DNA from: Desulfovibrio sp.
Lineage (GTDB): Bacteria; Desulfobacterota; Desulfovibrionia; Desulfovibrionales; Desulfovibrionaceae
Length of the DNA: 64,000 bases
Assembly (NCBI GenBank): GCA_022839785.1
Contig: JALHJW010000006.1
Location: 1-64,000, forward strand
Direction: 5' to 3'
The number at the start of each line of letters is the position of its first letter. Within the stretch, counting starts at the first letter, position 1. The notes under the pieces were generated by a model, which had not been told where the DNA came from, searched no databases, and saw only the letters and a program-made list of their open reading frames with translations. Positions 43,551 through 52,710 of this stretch are shown here, piece by piece. The position numbers were made by a program, and so were the translations under genes.

Positions 43551-43704
43551 CCCGTCTCTCCCTATCCGCTCAGATACACCAAAAACAGGGGGAAGGGAAC
43601 GCGTTTCTCGGCCAGCGCCTGCCTCAAGAGCCCCGGAAGACAGGCTCCGGCCCTGCCGCGCGGGACGTTTCAGGCGGCCCTGCCTTTCGTGGCCGGTCCC
43701 TGCG

Positions 43705-44313
43705 CTACTCTTCGCAGGACGGCTCGGCGGCCCCGTCCTGATCCGCCGCGGGAGCCGCCTCGCCGCAAAGTTCCCGCAGGTAGCGGAACAGGGCGCGGGA
43801 GGACTTGGGGGGTTTGTTCCGGGCCGCCTCGCGGGCCGCGTTGCGCGCCAGGGCGCGGACGTGCTGCACGTCGAGATGCGCCGGTTCGCTGGCGGCTTCG
43901 TGCGCCGCTGCAGCGCACGAAGCCGCCAGGTCGGCCCTGATCTCGTCCAGCGCCCGCTCGTCCCCGGCCACCAGCCTGTCCCGCCAAGCCTCCATGAGCT
44001 GGAAACGGGAGGCGGCGGCCGCATTGCCCGCGTCCAGGCCCCGGAACAGGGCCTCGATGGCCGCCACGTCCGCCCCGCGCATGAGGCGGCCGATGTACTG
44101 CACCTGCCGCCGCCTGCCTTCGTTGTCCGTGATGCGCCGGGCCAGAAGCACGGCCTCGAGCAGGTCGTCCGCCAGCCCGAGCGCGCGCAGGCGCGCCTCG
44201 GGCAGGCTCATGAGCCGGGCGCCCAGCTTCTGCAGGGCGTGCATCTCCCGCTTGACCTGGGAGCGGGACTTGCCCTCTTCCTTCTCCCCAAAATCCTCGC
44301 CGTGTCCGTGCAT
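43705..44313 (-). CDS. DUF615 (YjgA/DarP) ribosome-associated protein
   Basis: A 202-residue DUF615 protein: KSRSQVKREMHALQKLGARL, LLEAVLLARRITDNEGRRRQ and VQYIGRLMRGAD are the family signatures. E. coli YjgA (DarP) associates with 50S ribosome precursors. The last 80 residues are looser than in E. coli, and the end (PAADQDGAAEPSCEE) is acidic. The ATG at 44313 has GGGAG; a longer frame upstream overlaps the copper-ATPase promoter. Confidence 0.88.
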   Translation of the reverse strand: MHGHGEDFGEKEEGKSRSQVKREMHALQKLGARLMSLPEARLRALGLADDLLEAVLLARRITDNEGRRRQVQYIGRLMRGADVAAIEALFRGLDAGNAAAASRFQLMEAWRDRLVAGDERALDEIRADLAASCAAAAHEAASEPAHLDVQHVRALARNAAREAARNKPPKSSRALFRYLRELCGEAAPAADQDGAAEPSCEE

Positions 44314-44353
44314 ATCTTCTCCCGAAATACTCAAGGCTTGCGAAAAAACAGGC

Positions 44354-44387
44354 GCGCCTTGCCAAGGCCGCGGCCAAGGCGCATACT
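44354..44387 (+). promoter_or_regulatory. copA promoter with overlapping 8-base dyad
   Basis: TTGCCA (44359-44364) and CATACT (44382-44387) are 17 bases apart. A dyad GCGCCTTG (44354-44361) / CAAGGCGC (44375-44382) spans the spacer. MerR-family copper sensors such as CueR bind dyads placed like this, although their spacers are usually 19-20 bases; no such gene is in the window. Confidence 0.45.
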
Positions 44388-44396
44388 CCATACCCC

Positions 44397-46904
44397 ATGG
44401 AAGGCCAAGAGAAAAACCCCCTCCCCGTCCGTCTGGAAGCCCCGGTCAAGGGCATGCACTGCGCCGCCTGTCAGGCCCGCATCGAACGCGTGCTCGGCCG
44501 CACCGAGGGCGTCGCGTCCGTGGCCGTGAACCTCGCCGACGAGAGCCTGGCCGTGGAGTTCGATCCCGCGCGCCTCACCCCGCACGCCATTGCCGAGGCC
44601 GTGAAGGGCCTGGGCTTCAGCCTGGAGCTGCCCGCCCGCGAGCAGACCATGGAGCTGGACATCGGCGGCATGCATTGTGCCGCCTGCCAGGCCCGCATCG
44701 AACGCGTGCTCGGCCGCACCGAGGGCGTCGCGTCCGTGGCCGTGAACCTCGCCGACAACACCGGCTCCTTCACCTACGATCCGTCCCTGGTCACGCCGCG
44801 CGCCATCAAGGAGGCCATCCGGAGCCTGGGCTTCACGGCACGCACCCGCGCCGCCGGCCGCGACGCCCTGGAGGAACGCCGCCGCGAGGCCGAATCGCGT
44901 CTGGCCGCCATGCGCCGCGAACTCATCCCGGCCTTCGCCTTCGCCCTGCCCCTGCTCTACATCTCCATGGGCCACATGGCCGGACTGCCCCTGCCCGCCT
45001 TTCTCGACCCCATGCATGCGCCCCTCGCCTTCGGCCTGACGCAGCTCGCCCTGACCCTGCCCGTGGCCTTCGCGGGCCGCCGCTTCTACTTGCAGGGCTT
45101 CCCGGCCCTGGCGCGCCGGGCCCCGAACATGGACTCCCTGGTGGCCGTGGGCACGGGCGCGGCCCTGCTCTATTCCTTCTGGCAGTGCGCGCTCATGGCC
45201 CTGGGCGGCAACGCGGCGGAGCGGGCCCACGACCTCTACTTCGAGTCCGCGGCCGTGCTCCTGGCCCTCATCTCGCTCGGCAAGTACCTGGAGGCGCGCG
45301 CCAAGCTCAAGACCTCGGGGGCCATCCAGAAGCTCATGGAACTGACCCCGGACACCGCCACCCTCGTCACCCCGGAAGGCGAACGCAGCGTGTCCCTGGA
45401 CGAGGTGGAGCCCGGCGACCGCCTCCTGGTGCGGCCGGGCGAGCGCATCCCGGTGGACGGCGTGGTCGTGGCGGGCCGTTCCTCGGTGGACGAGTCCATG
45501 CTCACGGGCGAATCCATGCCCGTGGCCAAGGAGCCGGGGGGAGGCGTCACCGGCGGGACCATGAACCAGCAGGGGGCGCTGACCGTCGAGGCCCGGCGTG
45601 TCGGCGCGGACTCCACCCTGGCGCGCATCGTGGAGATGGTGCGCCGCGCCCAGGGCTCCAAAGCGCCCATCGCCTCCCTGGCCGACCGCGTGAGCTACTG
45701 GTTCGTGCCCATCGTCATGGCCCTGGCCCTGCTTTCGGGCCTGGCCTGGTGGCTCTCGGGCGCGCCCTTCACCTTCGCCCTGCGCGTCTTCATCGCCGTG
45801 CTGGTCATCGCCTGTCCCTGCGCCATGGGGCTGGCCGTGCCCACCTCGCTCATGGTCGGCATGGGCCGGGGAGCCCAGCTCGGCGTGCTGGTCAAGAGCG
45901 GCGAGGCCCTGCAGGCGGCCGAGGGCGTGAAGGCCGTGGTCTTCGACAAGACCGGCACCCTCACCCGGGGACGGCCCGAACTTTCCGCCGTGCATCCCGC
46001 GGCCGGCGGCCCGGACGGGACCGGACTGCTCGCCCTGGCCGCTGCGGCCGAAGTGAACAGCGAGCACCCCCTGGCCGGGGCCGTGGTGCGCGCGGCGCGC
46101 GAGCAGGGCCTGACCCTGTCCGCGACAGAGGATTTCTCGGCCGTGCCGGGACGCGGCGTGACCGCCCGCGTGGACGGGCGCAGCGTAAGCGTGGGCACGC
46201 GGGATTTCGTGGCCCCGCCGAACGCTGCGGGCTTCGACGAGGCGGCGGCGGAGCGGATCGCCGCGGCCGGCGGCACGCCCCTCTACGTGGCGGTGGACGG
46301 CCGCCCCGCGGGCGTGCTTGGGGTCAGCGACGTGCTCAAGGAGGACTCCCCGGCCGTGGTCGCGGCCCTGGGAGCCATGGGGCTCACCGTGGTCATGCTC
46401 ACCGGCGACCTGGAGACCACGGCCCGCGCCGTGGCCGCGAAGGCCGGGGTGGATCGCGTGGTGGCCCGGGTCCTGCCCGAACGCAAGGCCGAGGAGGTGG
46501 CCAGACTCCAGGCCGAGGGCCTGCCCGTGGCCATGGTCGGCGACGGGGTCAACGACGCCCCGGCCCTGGCCCGCGCCGACGTGGGCCTGGCCATGGGCAC
46601 GGGCCTGGACGTGGCCGTGGAGGCGGGAGACATCGTGCTCATGGGCGGCGAGGTGCACGGCGTGGTCACAGCCTTGGCCCTGTCCCGCGCGGTCATGCGC
46701 AACATCCGTCAGAACCTGTTCTGGGCCTTCGCCTACAACGTCATCGGCATCCCCGTGGCCATGGGGCTGCTGCACATCTTCGGCGGCCCCACCCTGAATC
46801 CCATGATCGCGGGCACGGCCATGGCCCTGTCCTCCGTCTCCGTGGTCAGCAACGCGCTCAGGCTGCGCCTCTTCAGGCAGCCCCGGCTCCCGGGACGGCC
46901 ATGA
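44397..46904 (+). CDS. copA: Copper-exporting P1B-type ATPase
   Basis: CopA pumps Cu(I) out of the cytoplasm using ATP. The 835-residue protein has two N-terminal heavy-metal domains with GMHCAAC (about 19-25 and 93-99), eight expected transmembrane segments, the ion-path CPC (VIACPCAMGLAVP), the TGES loop, the phosphorylated Asp in VFDKTGTLTRG and the hinge MVGDGVNDAPALA. Cu(I) rather than Zn or Cd is indicated by CPC and the YN...MSS-type ends of the last helices (NVIGIPVAMG, MALSSVSVVSNAL). The two metal domains share a 69-base exact DNA repeat. Confidence 0.96.
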   Translation: MEGQEKNPLPVRLEAPVKGMHCAACQARIERVLGRTEGVASVAVNLADESLAVEFDPARLTPHAIAEAVKGLGFSLELPAREQTMELDIGGMHCAACQARIERVLGRTEGVASVAVNLADNTGSFTYDPSLVTPRAIKEAIRSLGFTARTRAAGRDALEERRREAESRLAAMRRELIPAFAFALPLLYISMGHMAGLPLPAFLDPMHAPLAFGLTQLALTLPVAFAGRRFYLQGFPALARRAPNMDSLVAVGTGAALLYSFWQCALMALGGNAAERAHDLYFESAAVLLALISLGKYLEARAKLKTSGAIQKLMELTPDTATLVTPEGERSVSLDEVEPGDRLLVRPGERIPVDGVVVAGRSSVDESMLTGESMPVAKEPGGGVTGGTMNQQGALTVEARRVGADSTLARIVEMVRRAQGSKAPIASLADRVSYWFVPIVMALALLSGLAWWLSGAPFTFALRVFIAVLVIACPCAMGLAVPTSLMVGMGRGAQLGVLVKSGEALQAAEGVKAVVFDKTGTLTRGRPELSAVHPAAGGPDGTGLLALAAAAEVNSEHPLAGAVVRAAREQGLTLSATEDFSAVPGRGVTARVDGRSVSVGTRDFVAPPNAAGFDEAAAERIAAAGGTPLYVAVDGRPAGVLGVSDVLKEDSPAVVAALGAMGLTVVMLTGDLETTARAVAAKAGVDRVVARVLPERKAEEVARLQAEGLPVAMVGDGVNDAPALARADVGLAMGTGLDVAVEAGDIVLMGGEVHGVVTALALSRAVMRNIRQNLFWAFAYNVIGIPVAMGLLHIFGGPTLNPMIAGTAMALSSVSVVSNALRLRLFRQPRLPGRP
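44472..44540 (+). repeat. 69-base direct repeat, copy 1 (HMA domain 1 of copA)
   Basis: Identical base for base to 44688-44756, including third codon positions. The repeat begins at the codon after the CAAC metal-binding motif and ends in the strand before the domain turn. See copy 2. Confidence 0.95.
44688..44756 (+). repeat. 69-base direct repeat, copy 2 (HMA domain 2 of copA)
   Basis: Second identical copy, 216 bases after the first. The flanking codons of the two domains differ, so a local conversion or a recent partial duplication is more likely than a fresh duplication of the whole domain. Confidence 0.95.
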
Positions 46905-47164
46905 AGCACTCCCATCGCTTCTTCAGCAACAGGGACTGCGAATATTTTCCCTGCCACCAGGGCGTACCGGACGAGGATTACAACTGCCTCTTCTGCTTCT
47001 GTCCGCTCTATTTCCTGAACGACTGCGGCGGCAACCCGCAACGCACCGCCCAAGGCGTCAAGGACTGCTCGGCCTGCACCCTGCCCCACGCGCCCGGCGG
47101 CTACGACAGGATCATGCAGCGCCTGCGCGCCGAGTTCGCCCGCATGCGGGAAGCCAAGGACTGA
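46901..47164 (+). CDS. Cysteine-rich small protein (PF04071-like)
   Basis: An 87-residue protein with CEYFPCHQG, CLFCFCPLY, DCGGN and CSACTLPHA: nine cysteines in paired patterns, as in the Cys_rich_small family (PF04071), presumed to bind metal or an Fe-S cluster. Its ATG overlaps the copA stop (ATGA), so the two are made together. A copper-handling role is suggested by position only; family members elsewhere are often near corrinoid genes. Confidence 0.8.
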   Translation: MKHSHRFFSNRDCEYFPCHQGVPDEDYNCLFCFCPLYFLNDCGGNPQRTAQGVKDCSACTLPHAPGGYDRIMQRLRAEFARMREAKD

Positions 47165-47315
47165 GCCGGGCTTCGAGCCCCCGGTCCTCCCGGCGCGGGA
47201 GCGGGGACAGGGCGGAGCGCTCTTCCCGGCCTTCCGGCCGCGCACAGCCAAGAACACGGGAACCGGGGCTCCAGGGGGCCTCGGCCCCCTTGGCCGCCCA
47301 CGGCGTCCTCTCCCC

Positions 47316-49148
47316 TCACGGCATCCCGGCCGCGAATCCGACGCCGCCCAGGCCCGGCAGGTCCACGGGCAGGCTGCCCTGGAAGCGGCGTTCGCCCGCC
47401 AGCACCGAGGCCAGGCGTTTGAAGGCTCCGAGGTGCGGCCCATAGGTGGCGACGAGCAGGGGGGCGTTCGTGAAGCGCAAGAGATCGTAGGGCAGTCCGG
47501 CCGCGACCACGCCTGCGCCGGGCAGGGCGCGAACCAGGGCCTCCTGTCCCGGATGCCGGGCCACGTCCTGCACCACGACCACCGTTCGGCCCGCCCTGGA
47601 CGCCGCGGCGCGGGCGCGGGCCATGTCCTCGGGAGAGGGGTCGGGCTCCACGGCGATGCAGCGCGCCCAGGGCAGCAGGGTGCGGAAGGCCTCGGCGACC
47701 TGGGGCATGTCCTTGGAGTGGATGACGGCCAGCCCCCCCTCTTCGGGCAGGGGCAGGAATCCGGCGTTGCGCGCCAGGGTCACTGCGTCGCCCGCCATGC
47801 GTTCGGCGGCCTCCGCTCCGGAGGCGTCGCCTGCGAAGAGCAGGGCGTAGCGGTCGTCGGCCGGGATGTTCAGGCGCGGGGCGATGCGGGCCTTGGCCCG
47901 CAAAATGCGCTCCACCGAGGCATCCAGCCGTTTTTGACTGATACGGCCGCTCCTCACGGCTTGAAACAACGCCTCCATGGCCTGTTGCTGCAGCCCCACG
48001 GTTTCCGCGCCGCGCCCCTTGCTCCAGAGGTCCGCGCCGAAGAGCAGCAGGTCGGCCCCGGCCTCGAAGGCGCGCACGGCGGCCTCGCCCGGGCCGAAGC
48101 GGTCCATGATCGCGCCCATGAACAGGGAGTCGGTGACGATCACCCCGCCAAAGCCGAGGTGTTCGCGCAGCAGGGAGAGCACAGGGGCCGAGAGGGTGGC
48201 GGGCAGGCCGGGATCGTCCGGATTCAGGGCGGGCAGGGCCACGTGCGCGGTCATGACCATGGGGACGTTTTCCTGGATGGCCGCGGCGAAGGGGATGAAT
48301 TCCACCGCGTGCAACCGCGCCGTATCGAAGTCGAGCCGGGGAAGGCCCGCGTGCGAATCCACGGAGGCCTCGCCGTGGCCGGGGAAATGCTTGGCCGAGC
48401 TGAGCAGCCCCTGCTTCCTGCAGGTCTGCACGAAGGCGCGCACGAAGGCCGCGACATGGTAGGGTTCGGAGCCGTAGGACCTGAGGCCGATGACCGGGTT
48501 CGCGGGGTTGGTGTTGACGTCGGCCACCGGCGCGAAATCGACGTTGACGCCCACGGCCAGCAGTTCCGTGGCCATGATCCGGGCGGTGAGGGCGGCGTTC
48601 TCCGGAATCGCCGTGGCCCCCACGGCCATGGCCGCGGGAAAGCGGGTGAATCCCTCGCGCAGCCGGATCACCGGCCCGCCCTCCTGGTCCACGGCCACGA
48701 ACAGGGGCACGTGCCCGCCGCCCGCCCGGGCATGGGCCTGCAGATCGTCGGTCAGGCGCTTGATCTGCCGCGGGTTGCCCACGTTTCCGGAAATCCCGTA
48801 GAGGATCACTCCGCCCGCCTTGCCGCGTTCGACGAGTTCCGCCACGTCCCCGCCGTAGCTGTCGCCCGGGAAGGAGACCACGAAGACCTGCCCCACCTTC
48901 TCGCGCAGGTCCATGCCCGAGGCGAAGGAGGCGAACCAGTCCTCGCGCTCGCGCATGGCCTTTTCCGTGGAGAGCAGCACGTTCTCCTTGAGCCGTTCGC
49001 TGCGCTGCCGCGCCAACTTCTTTTCGAACGTCTCGGTCTGCCTCGCGGGCTTGTTGCCGAAACGCTCCTCGGGCTCGACCTGGGCCAGGGCGGCTCCGGT
49101 CAGCAGCAGGAGGGCGAGGCAGGGGGCAAGGATGCGGAAGATGGACAC
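47316..49148 (-). CDS. Secreted glycoside hydrolase family 3 protein
   Basis: A 610-residue exported protein with signal peptide (PCLALLLLTGAALAQ). The GH3 N-terminal barrel shows LFVAVDQEGGPVIRL, ADVNTNPANPVIGLRSYG, SSAKHFPGHG (the KH(F/I)PGHG motif of beta-N-acetylglucosaminidases) and nucleophile Asp in VIVTDSLFMGAI. A C-terminal domain of about 220 residues follows, unlike the short cytoplasmic NagZ. Probably hydrolyses N-acetylglucosamine links in peptidoglycan in the periplasm. The 151-base gap before it (47165-47315) holds only weak GC hairpins. Confidence 0.9.
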   Translation of the reverse strand: MSIFRILAPCLALLLLTGAALAQVEPEERFGNKPARQTETFEKKLARQRSERLKENVLLSTEKAMREREDWFASFASGMDLREKVGQVFVVSFPGDSYGGDVAELVERGKAGGVILYGISGNVGNPRQIKRLTDDLQAHARAGGGHVPLFVAVDQEGGPVIRLREGFTRFPAAMAVGATAIPENAALTARIMATELLAVGVNVDFAPVADVNTNPANPVIGLRSYGSEPYHVAAFVRAFVQTCRKQGLLSSAKHFPGHGEASVDSHAGLPRLDFDTARLHAVEFIPFAAAIQENVPMVMTAHVALPALNPDDPGLPATLSAPVLSLLREHLGFGGVIVTDSLFMGAIMDRFGPGEAAVRAFEAGADLLLFGADLWSKGRGAETVGLQQQAMEALFQAVRSGRISQKRLDASVERILRAKARIAPRLNIPADDRYALLFAGDASGAEAAERMAGDAVTLARNAGFLPLPEEGGLAVIHSKDMPQVAEAFRTLLPWARCIAVEPDPSPEDMARARAAASRAGRTVVVVQDVARHPGQEALVRALPGAGVVAAGLPYDLLRFTNAPLLVATYGPHLGAFKRLASVLAGERRFQGSLPVDLPGLGGVGFAAGMP

Positions 49149-49297
49149 GGCAGGCTCCTTTACGCGGTCGCGGGCATGCGGCTTCGCTACACCATAGCCT
49201 GTTGGGCGTCAAAAACGGAGCGGCGCGATTCCGGACTTTTGAACGCTGTTTCGTATTGTGTCCGCGGTCGGCATGGGATAGTAACCACTGCAAGGGG

Positions 49298-49432
49298 GAT
49301 CCGTGACGGATCGTCCGGCGGCGTCGGCCTAGGGGGGGACGACGACCGTTCCGTAAGTCGGAACGCGGTCCTGACGACAGCCGCGGTCAGGACTGCATCA
49401 GTACTTCCCTAATGAATTCCTGCAATTGCAGG
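49298..49432 (+). promoter_or_regulatory. Leader of the exopolysaccharide operon with four dyads
   Basis: The 364-base gap (49149-49512) has no gene I can support. Within it four inverted repeats follow one another: GATCCG-TGA-CGGATC (49298-49312), GTTCCG-N5-CGGAAC (49348-49364), GTCCTGAC-N10-GTCAGGAC (49368-49393) and the palindrome CCTGCAATTGCAGG (49419-49432). If transcribed they would make a highly folded 5 prime leader or mark several operators. No riboswitch family I know matches. Confidence 0.5.
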
Positions 49433-49512
49433 TCCCGCAACAGATGCGCGCCACAGCCCGGCAGTTCCGGCGCGGACGTGGCGTACAGTGTTGCGGCAAT
49501 GATACGACATCC

Positions 49513-50304
49513 ATGACGCACACCCGTCCACTGTCATATTCCGCCAGCAGAACCGCCTTTTCCGGCATCGCCTTCCTTGTGCGTCTGTCCGCGCTCGTGC
49601 TGCTTTTCGCCCTGGCGGGCTGCTCCCGGCCAAACCCGGTCATGACCAGCGAACAGGCCCCGCCCGCCCCGCCCATCCGTCAGATCCTCTTCCGGCCCGG
49701 GGACGTGCTGGAATTCAAGTTCTTCTACACGCCGGAACTCAACGAAGTACAGGCCGTGCGGCCCGACGGCCGGGTCCATCTGCAGCTCGTGGGCGACGTG
49801 GAAGCGGCGGGGCGCACGCCCGAGGAGCTTTCGGCCCAGCTTGAGCAGCGTTATGCAGGCATCCTCCGGAACCCGAGGATCGCGGTCATGTCGCGCAGCC
49901 TGCCGGGACAGCGCATCTACGTGGCCGGCGAGGTCAACGCGCCCGGCCCGGTGGACATGCCCGGCCCCATGACCGCGCTGGAGGCGGTCATGTTCGCGGG
50001 CGGCTTCCGCTCGGACTCGGCGGAGCCCGCCTCGGTCATCGTCATCCGCGACATGGGCGAGGGCAAGCGCCTGGGCATCGGCCTGGATCTGCAAAAGGCC
50101 GTGCGAGGGGAGGAATTCGACAACTTCTCCCTGGCCCCGCGGGACATCGTCTTCGTGCCCAAGAGCTTCATCGCCCAACTCGACCAGTGGGTGGACCAGT
50201 ACATCAACAAGCTCATCCCCCAGACGGGCTTCAGCTACAGCGCGGCCACGGGTCCCGGCGGCACGACAAAAACCACGGCCATCGACCTGCGGAAGGTGCA
50301 ATAG
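49513..50304 (+). CDS. Polysaccharide export outer-membrane lipoprotein (Wza family)
   Basis: A 263-residue lipoprotein (signal LLFALAGCSRP). The poly_export domain (LFRPGDVLEFKFFYTPELNE) and SLBB-type domain (IYVAGEVNAPGPVDM) match Wza-like channels that carry polymer through the outer membrane. It is shorter than E. coli Wza (about 379) because it has one SLBB repeat. First gene of the exopolysaccharide operon; the next gene starts 3 bases after its stop. Confidence 0.92.
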   Translation: MTHTRPLSYSASRTAFSGIAFLVRLSALVLLFALAGCSRPNPVMTSEQAPPAPPIRQILFRPGDVLEFKFFYTPELNEVQAVRPDGRVHLQLVGDVEAAGRTPEELSAQLEQRYAGILRNPRIAVMSRSLPGQRIYVAGEVNAPGPVDMPGPMTALEAVMFAGGFRSDSAEPASVIVIRDMGEGKRLGIGLDLQKAVRGEEFDNFSLAPRDIVFVPKSFIAQLDQWVDQYINKLIPQTGFSYSAATGPGGTTKTTAIDLRKVQ

Positions 50305-50307
50305 TCC

Positions 50308-52590
50308 GTGACCGAGACGCCCAAGGCCCCCGCCCTGACCAGGACCACGCTGCTCGACATCCTGTTCATCCTCTTCCGCCAGAAGAGCCGCATCGCGGCC
50401 TTTTTCCTGACGGTCTTCCTGGCGGTGTTCCTGGGCACCATGCTGGCCCCGGCCCGCTACGACTCCGGGGCCAAGGTCCTGGTCAAGCTCGGCCGCGAGT
50501 CCGTGCCCGCGGACCCGGTGCTCTCCGCCAGCGTGGAGCCGATCATCTCCGTGGGCCAGTCGCGCGAGGCCGAGATCCAGTCCGAGATCGCCATCCTGCG
50601 CAGCAAGGAGATCGCCGAGGAGATCGTGCGCCGCTTCGGCCCCGAGGCCATCCTCGATCCCGCCGCCTCGGACGGCGGACGCCACGAGGAAGGCGTCCTC
50701 TCGGCCGTGGCGCGGGGCTTGAACAGCGCCTTCTCCCCGGGCGACGGACCGGACGGGGCCGGGCGCAGCAGCCTGGCCGAGCGCAAGCTCACGGAACGGG
50801 CCGTGGAGCAGTTCCTCAAGAGCCTGGAGGTGGACGTCTCCAGCCGCAGCAACATCATCGCCATCAACTACGAGGCCTTCAGCCCCGCCCTGGCGCAGCG
50901 CATCCTCTCCACCCTGCTCGACCTTTTCCAGGACAAGCACATCCAGGTGCACCGCAGCTCCGAATCCCTGGCCTTCTTCCAGCAGCAGCAGGACGATCTG
51001 CGGCGGCTCGTGGAGGAGTACGAGGAGCGTCTCAAGCAGCTCAAGATGCGCGCGGGGACCGGTTCGCTCCGGGAGGAGCAGACCATCCTCATGAACCGCC
51101 AAAGCCAGCTGGTCACGGAGATCGAGCGCACGGAGAACGCCCTGGCCTCGTCCGAGGCGCGCATCCTGGCCTTCGAGCGGACCATCAAGGACCTGCCCGA
51201 GCAGGTCATGTCCCAGGAGACCCGGGGCGTGGCCAACCAGGCCGCGGACAAGATCATCGAACGCCTGGTGGAGCTTCGGCTGCAGGAGCAGAAACTGCTC
51301 TCCCGCTACCAGGAGGACGCCGTGCCCGTGGTCTCGGTGCGCCAGGAGATCGCCGAGGCCGAGGGGCTTTTGCAGCGTGAGAAGCGCACCCTGACTCAGA
51401 GCACCACGGCCCTGAACACCGTGCGCCAGCAGATCGCCTCCTCCCTGCACGCCGAGGACGCGAACCGCAAGGCCGCCTCCGCCGCCCTGACGACGCTCAA
51501 GGGGCAGCTCGACGGCGCGCGCGAGGACCTCTCCCGGCTCATCGCCCTGGAGAACGAGATCGCGGGCCTGGAGCGCGAACTGCGCATCCACCAGACCAAC
51601 TACTTCAAGTACGCCGAGAAGACCGAGCAAGCGCGCATCAACCGCGCCCTGGAGACAGAGCGCATCTCCAACATCTCCATCGTCCAGGCTCCGACCATGC
51701 CCATTGCGCCCTCGCGGCCCAAGCGCGGCCTGAACATCCTGCTCGGTTTCGCCCTCGGGCTCTTCGGCGCGCTGGGCGCGGCCTTCGCCCTGGAATACCT
51801 CGACCAGACCTTCAAACGGCCAGAAGAAGTCGAGGGTCTGCTAGGCCTGCCCGTTCTCACCTCCATCCCCGCGATCCCGCGGCTGAAGAACGCCCCGCCG
51901 CCGGACATCCGCATCCGCGAGACCGCGGACGGCTGGCGCATCCCGGCCGAGGTCGCGGAGCACTTCAAGACCCTGCGCGACGGCATCTGCTTCTCCGGCC
52001 TGTGCGGGGGAAAGCCCGTGAGCCTTGTGGTCGCCAGTTGCCACCAGGGGGAGGGATCCTCCTCCGTGGCCCTGAATCTGGCCCACATGCTGACCGTCGG
52101 CGGGCAGGACAGGGCGCTGGTGGTGGACGCCAACTTCAAGAATCCGGAGCTGCACCTGACCCTCGGCCGGGAACTCTCGCCGGGCTTCACCGATCTTTTG
52201 CTGCACGACGGCGATCCGCATGCCTACGTGGCCTCCACGCCCCTGCCCGGCGTGGACATCGTGCCCGCAGGGACACTGGGGCAGGAGATGACCCAGCTCA
52301 CGGAATCGCGGCTCATCGAGTCCGTGCATTTCGACGGCGCCATGCGGAGCTGGTTCGAGAAGTACCGCTACGTCATCTTCGACGCCGCGCCCGCCGGGGC
52401 CAACTCCTCCACCCTAGGCCTCGCCGCCAGGGCGGACGGCGTGCTCTGGGTCATCCGGGCGGAGACCGTGCGCCGCCAAGTCTGCGCCTACGTCAGGGAC
52501 CTCTTCGCGCAGGTCAAGGCCCCGATGGTGGGTTGCGTGTTCAATGCGCGCCGGTTCTACGTGCCCAGGTGGCTCTACCGGCGCGTTTAG
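50308..52590 (+). CDS. Wzz/tyrosine-autokinase-like chain-length protein with degenerate Walker A
   Basis: The 760-residue protein starts with a Wzz domain (transmembrane RIAAFFLTVFLAVFLGTML), has long coiled coils (about 180-480), a second transmembrane segment (ILLGFALGLFGALGAAFA) and a cytoplasmic BY-kinase-type domain (about 560-760). In Wzc-like kinases the loop reads PGEGKS/T; here it is HQGEGSSS near 580-586, so the essential Lys is Ser. Walker A prime is VVDANFKNPELH. There is no C-terminal Tyr cluster, only two or three Tyr (RRFYVPRWLYRRV). It is probably a chain-length regulator that cannot phosphorylate. Starts at GTG. Confidence 0.9.
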   Translation: MTETPKAPALTRTTLLDILFILFRQKSRIAAFFLTVFLAVFLGTMLAPARYDSGAKVLVKLGRESVPADPVLSASVEPIISVGQSREAEIQSEIAILRSKEIAEEIVRRFGPEAILDPAASDGGRHEEGVLSAVARGLNSAFSPGDGPDGAGRSSLAERKLTERAVEQFLKSLEVDVSSRSNIIAINYEAFSPALAQRILSTLLDLFQDKHIQVHRSSESLAFFQQQQDDLRRLVEEYEERLKQLKMRAGTGSLREEQTILMNRQSQLVTEIERTENALASSEARILAFERTIKDLPEQVMSQETRGVANQAADKIIERLVELRLQEQKLLSRYQEDAVPVVSVRQEIAEAEGLLQREKRTLTQSTTALNTVRQQIASSLHAEDANRKAASAALTTLKGQLDGAREDLSRLIALENEIAGLERELRIHQTNYFKYAEKTEQARINRALETERISNISIVQAPTMPIAPSRPKRGLNILLGFALGLFGALGAAFALEYLDQTFKRPEEVEGLLGLPVLTSIPAIPRLKNAPPPDIRIRETADGWRIPAEVAEHFKTLRDGICFSGLCGGKPVSLVVASCHQGEGSSSVALNLAHMLTVGGQDRALVVDANFKNPELHLTLGRELSPGFTDLLLHDGDPHAYVASTPLPGVDIVPAGTLGQEMTQLTESRLIESVHFDGAMRSWFEKYRYVIFDAAPAGANSSTLGLAARADGVLWVIRAETVRRQVCAYVRDLFAQVKAPMVGCVFNARRFYVPRWLYRRV

Positions 52591-52710
52591 GGAATTGGCC
52601 GCCCGCCGCGCGCGGGCGGAACGAATGCAAGGGGGGGAAGCCCCGGACAGGGGGAAACCGGCCGCGCCCGAGGGGGGATGCGGCCGGTCCGGCCGGGGCC
52701 GCGCATACGT

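Noticed and set aside
47316..49148. Cytoplasmic NagZ
   Set aside because: It has a signal peptide and a C-terminal domain, and is 610 residues rather than about 340.
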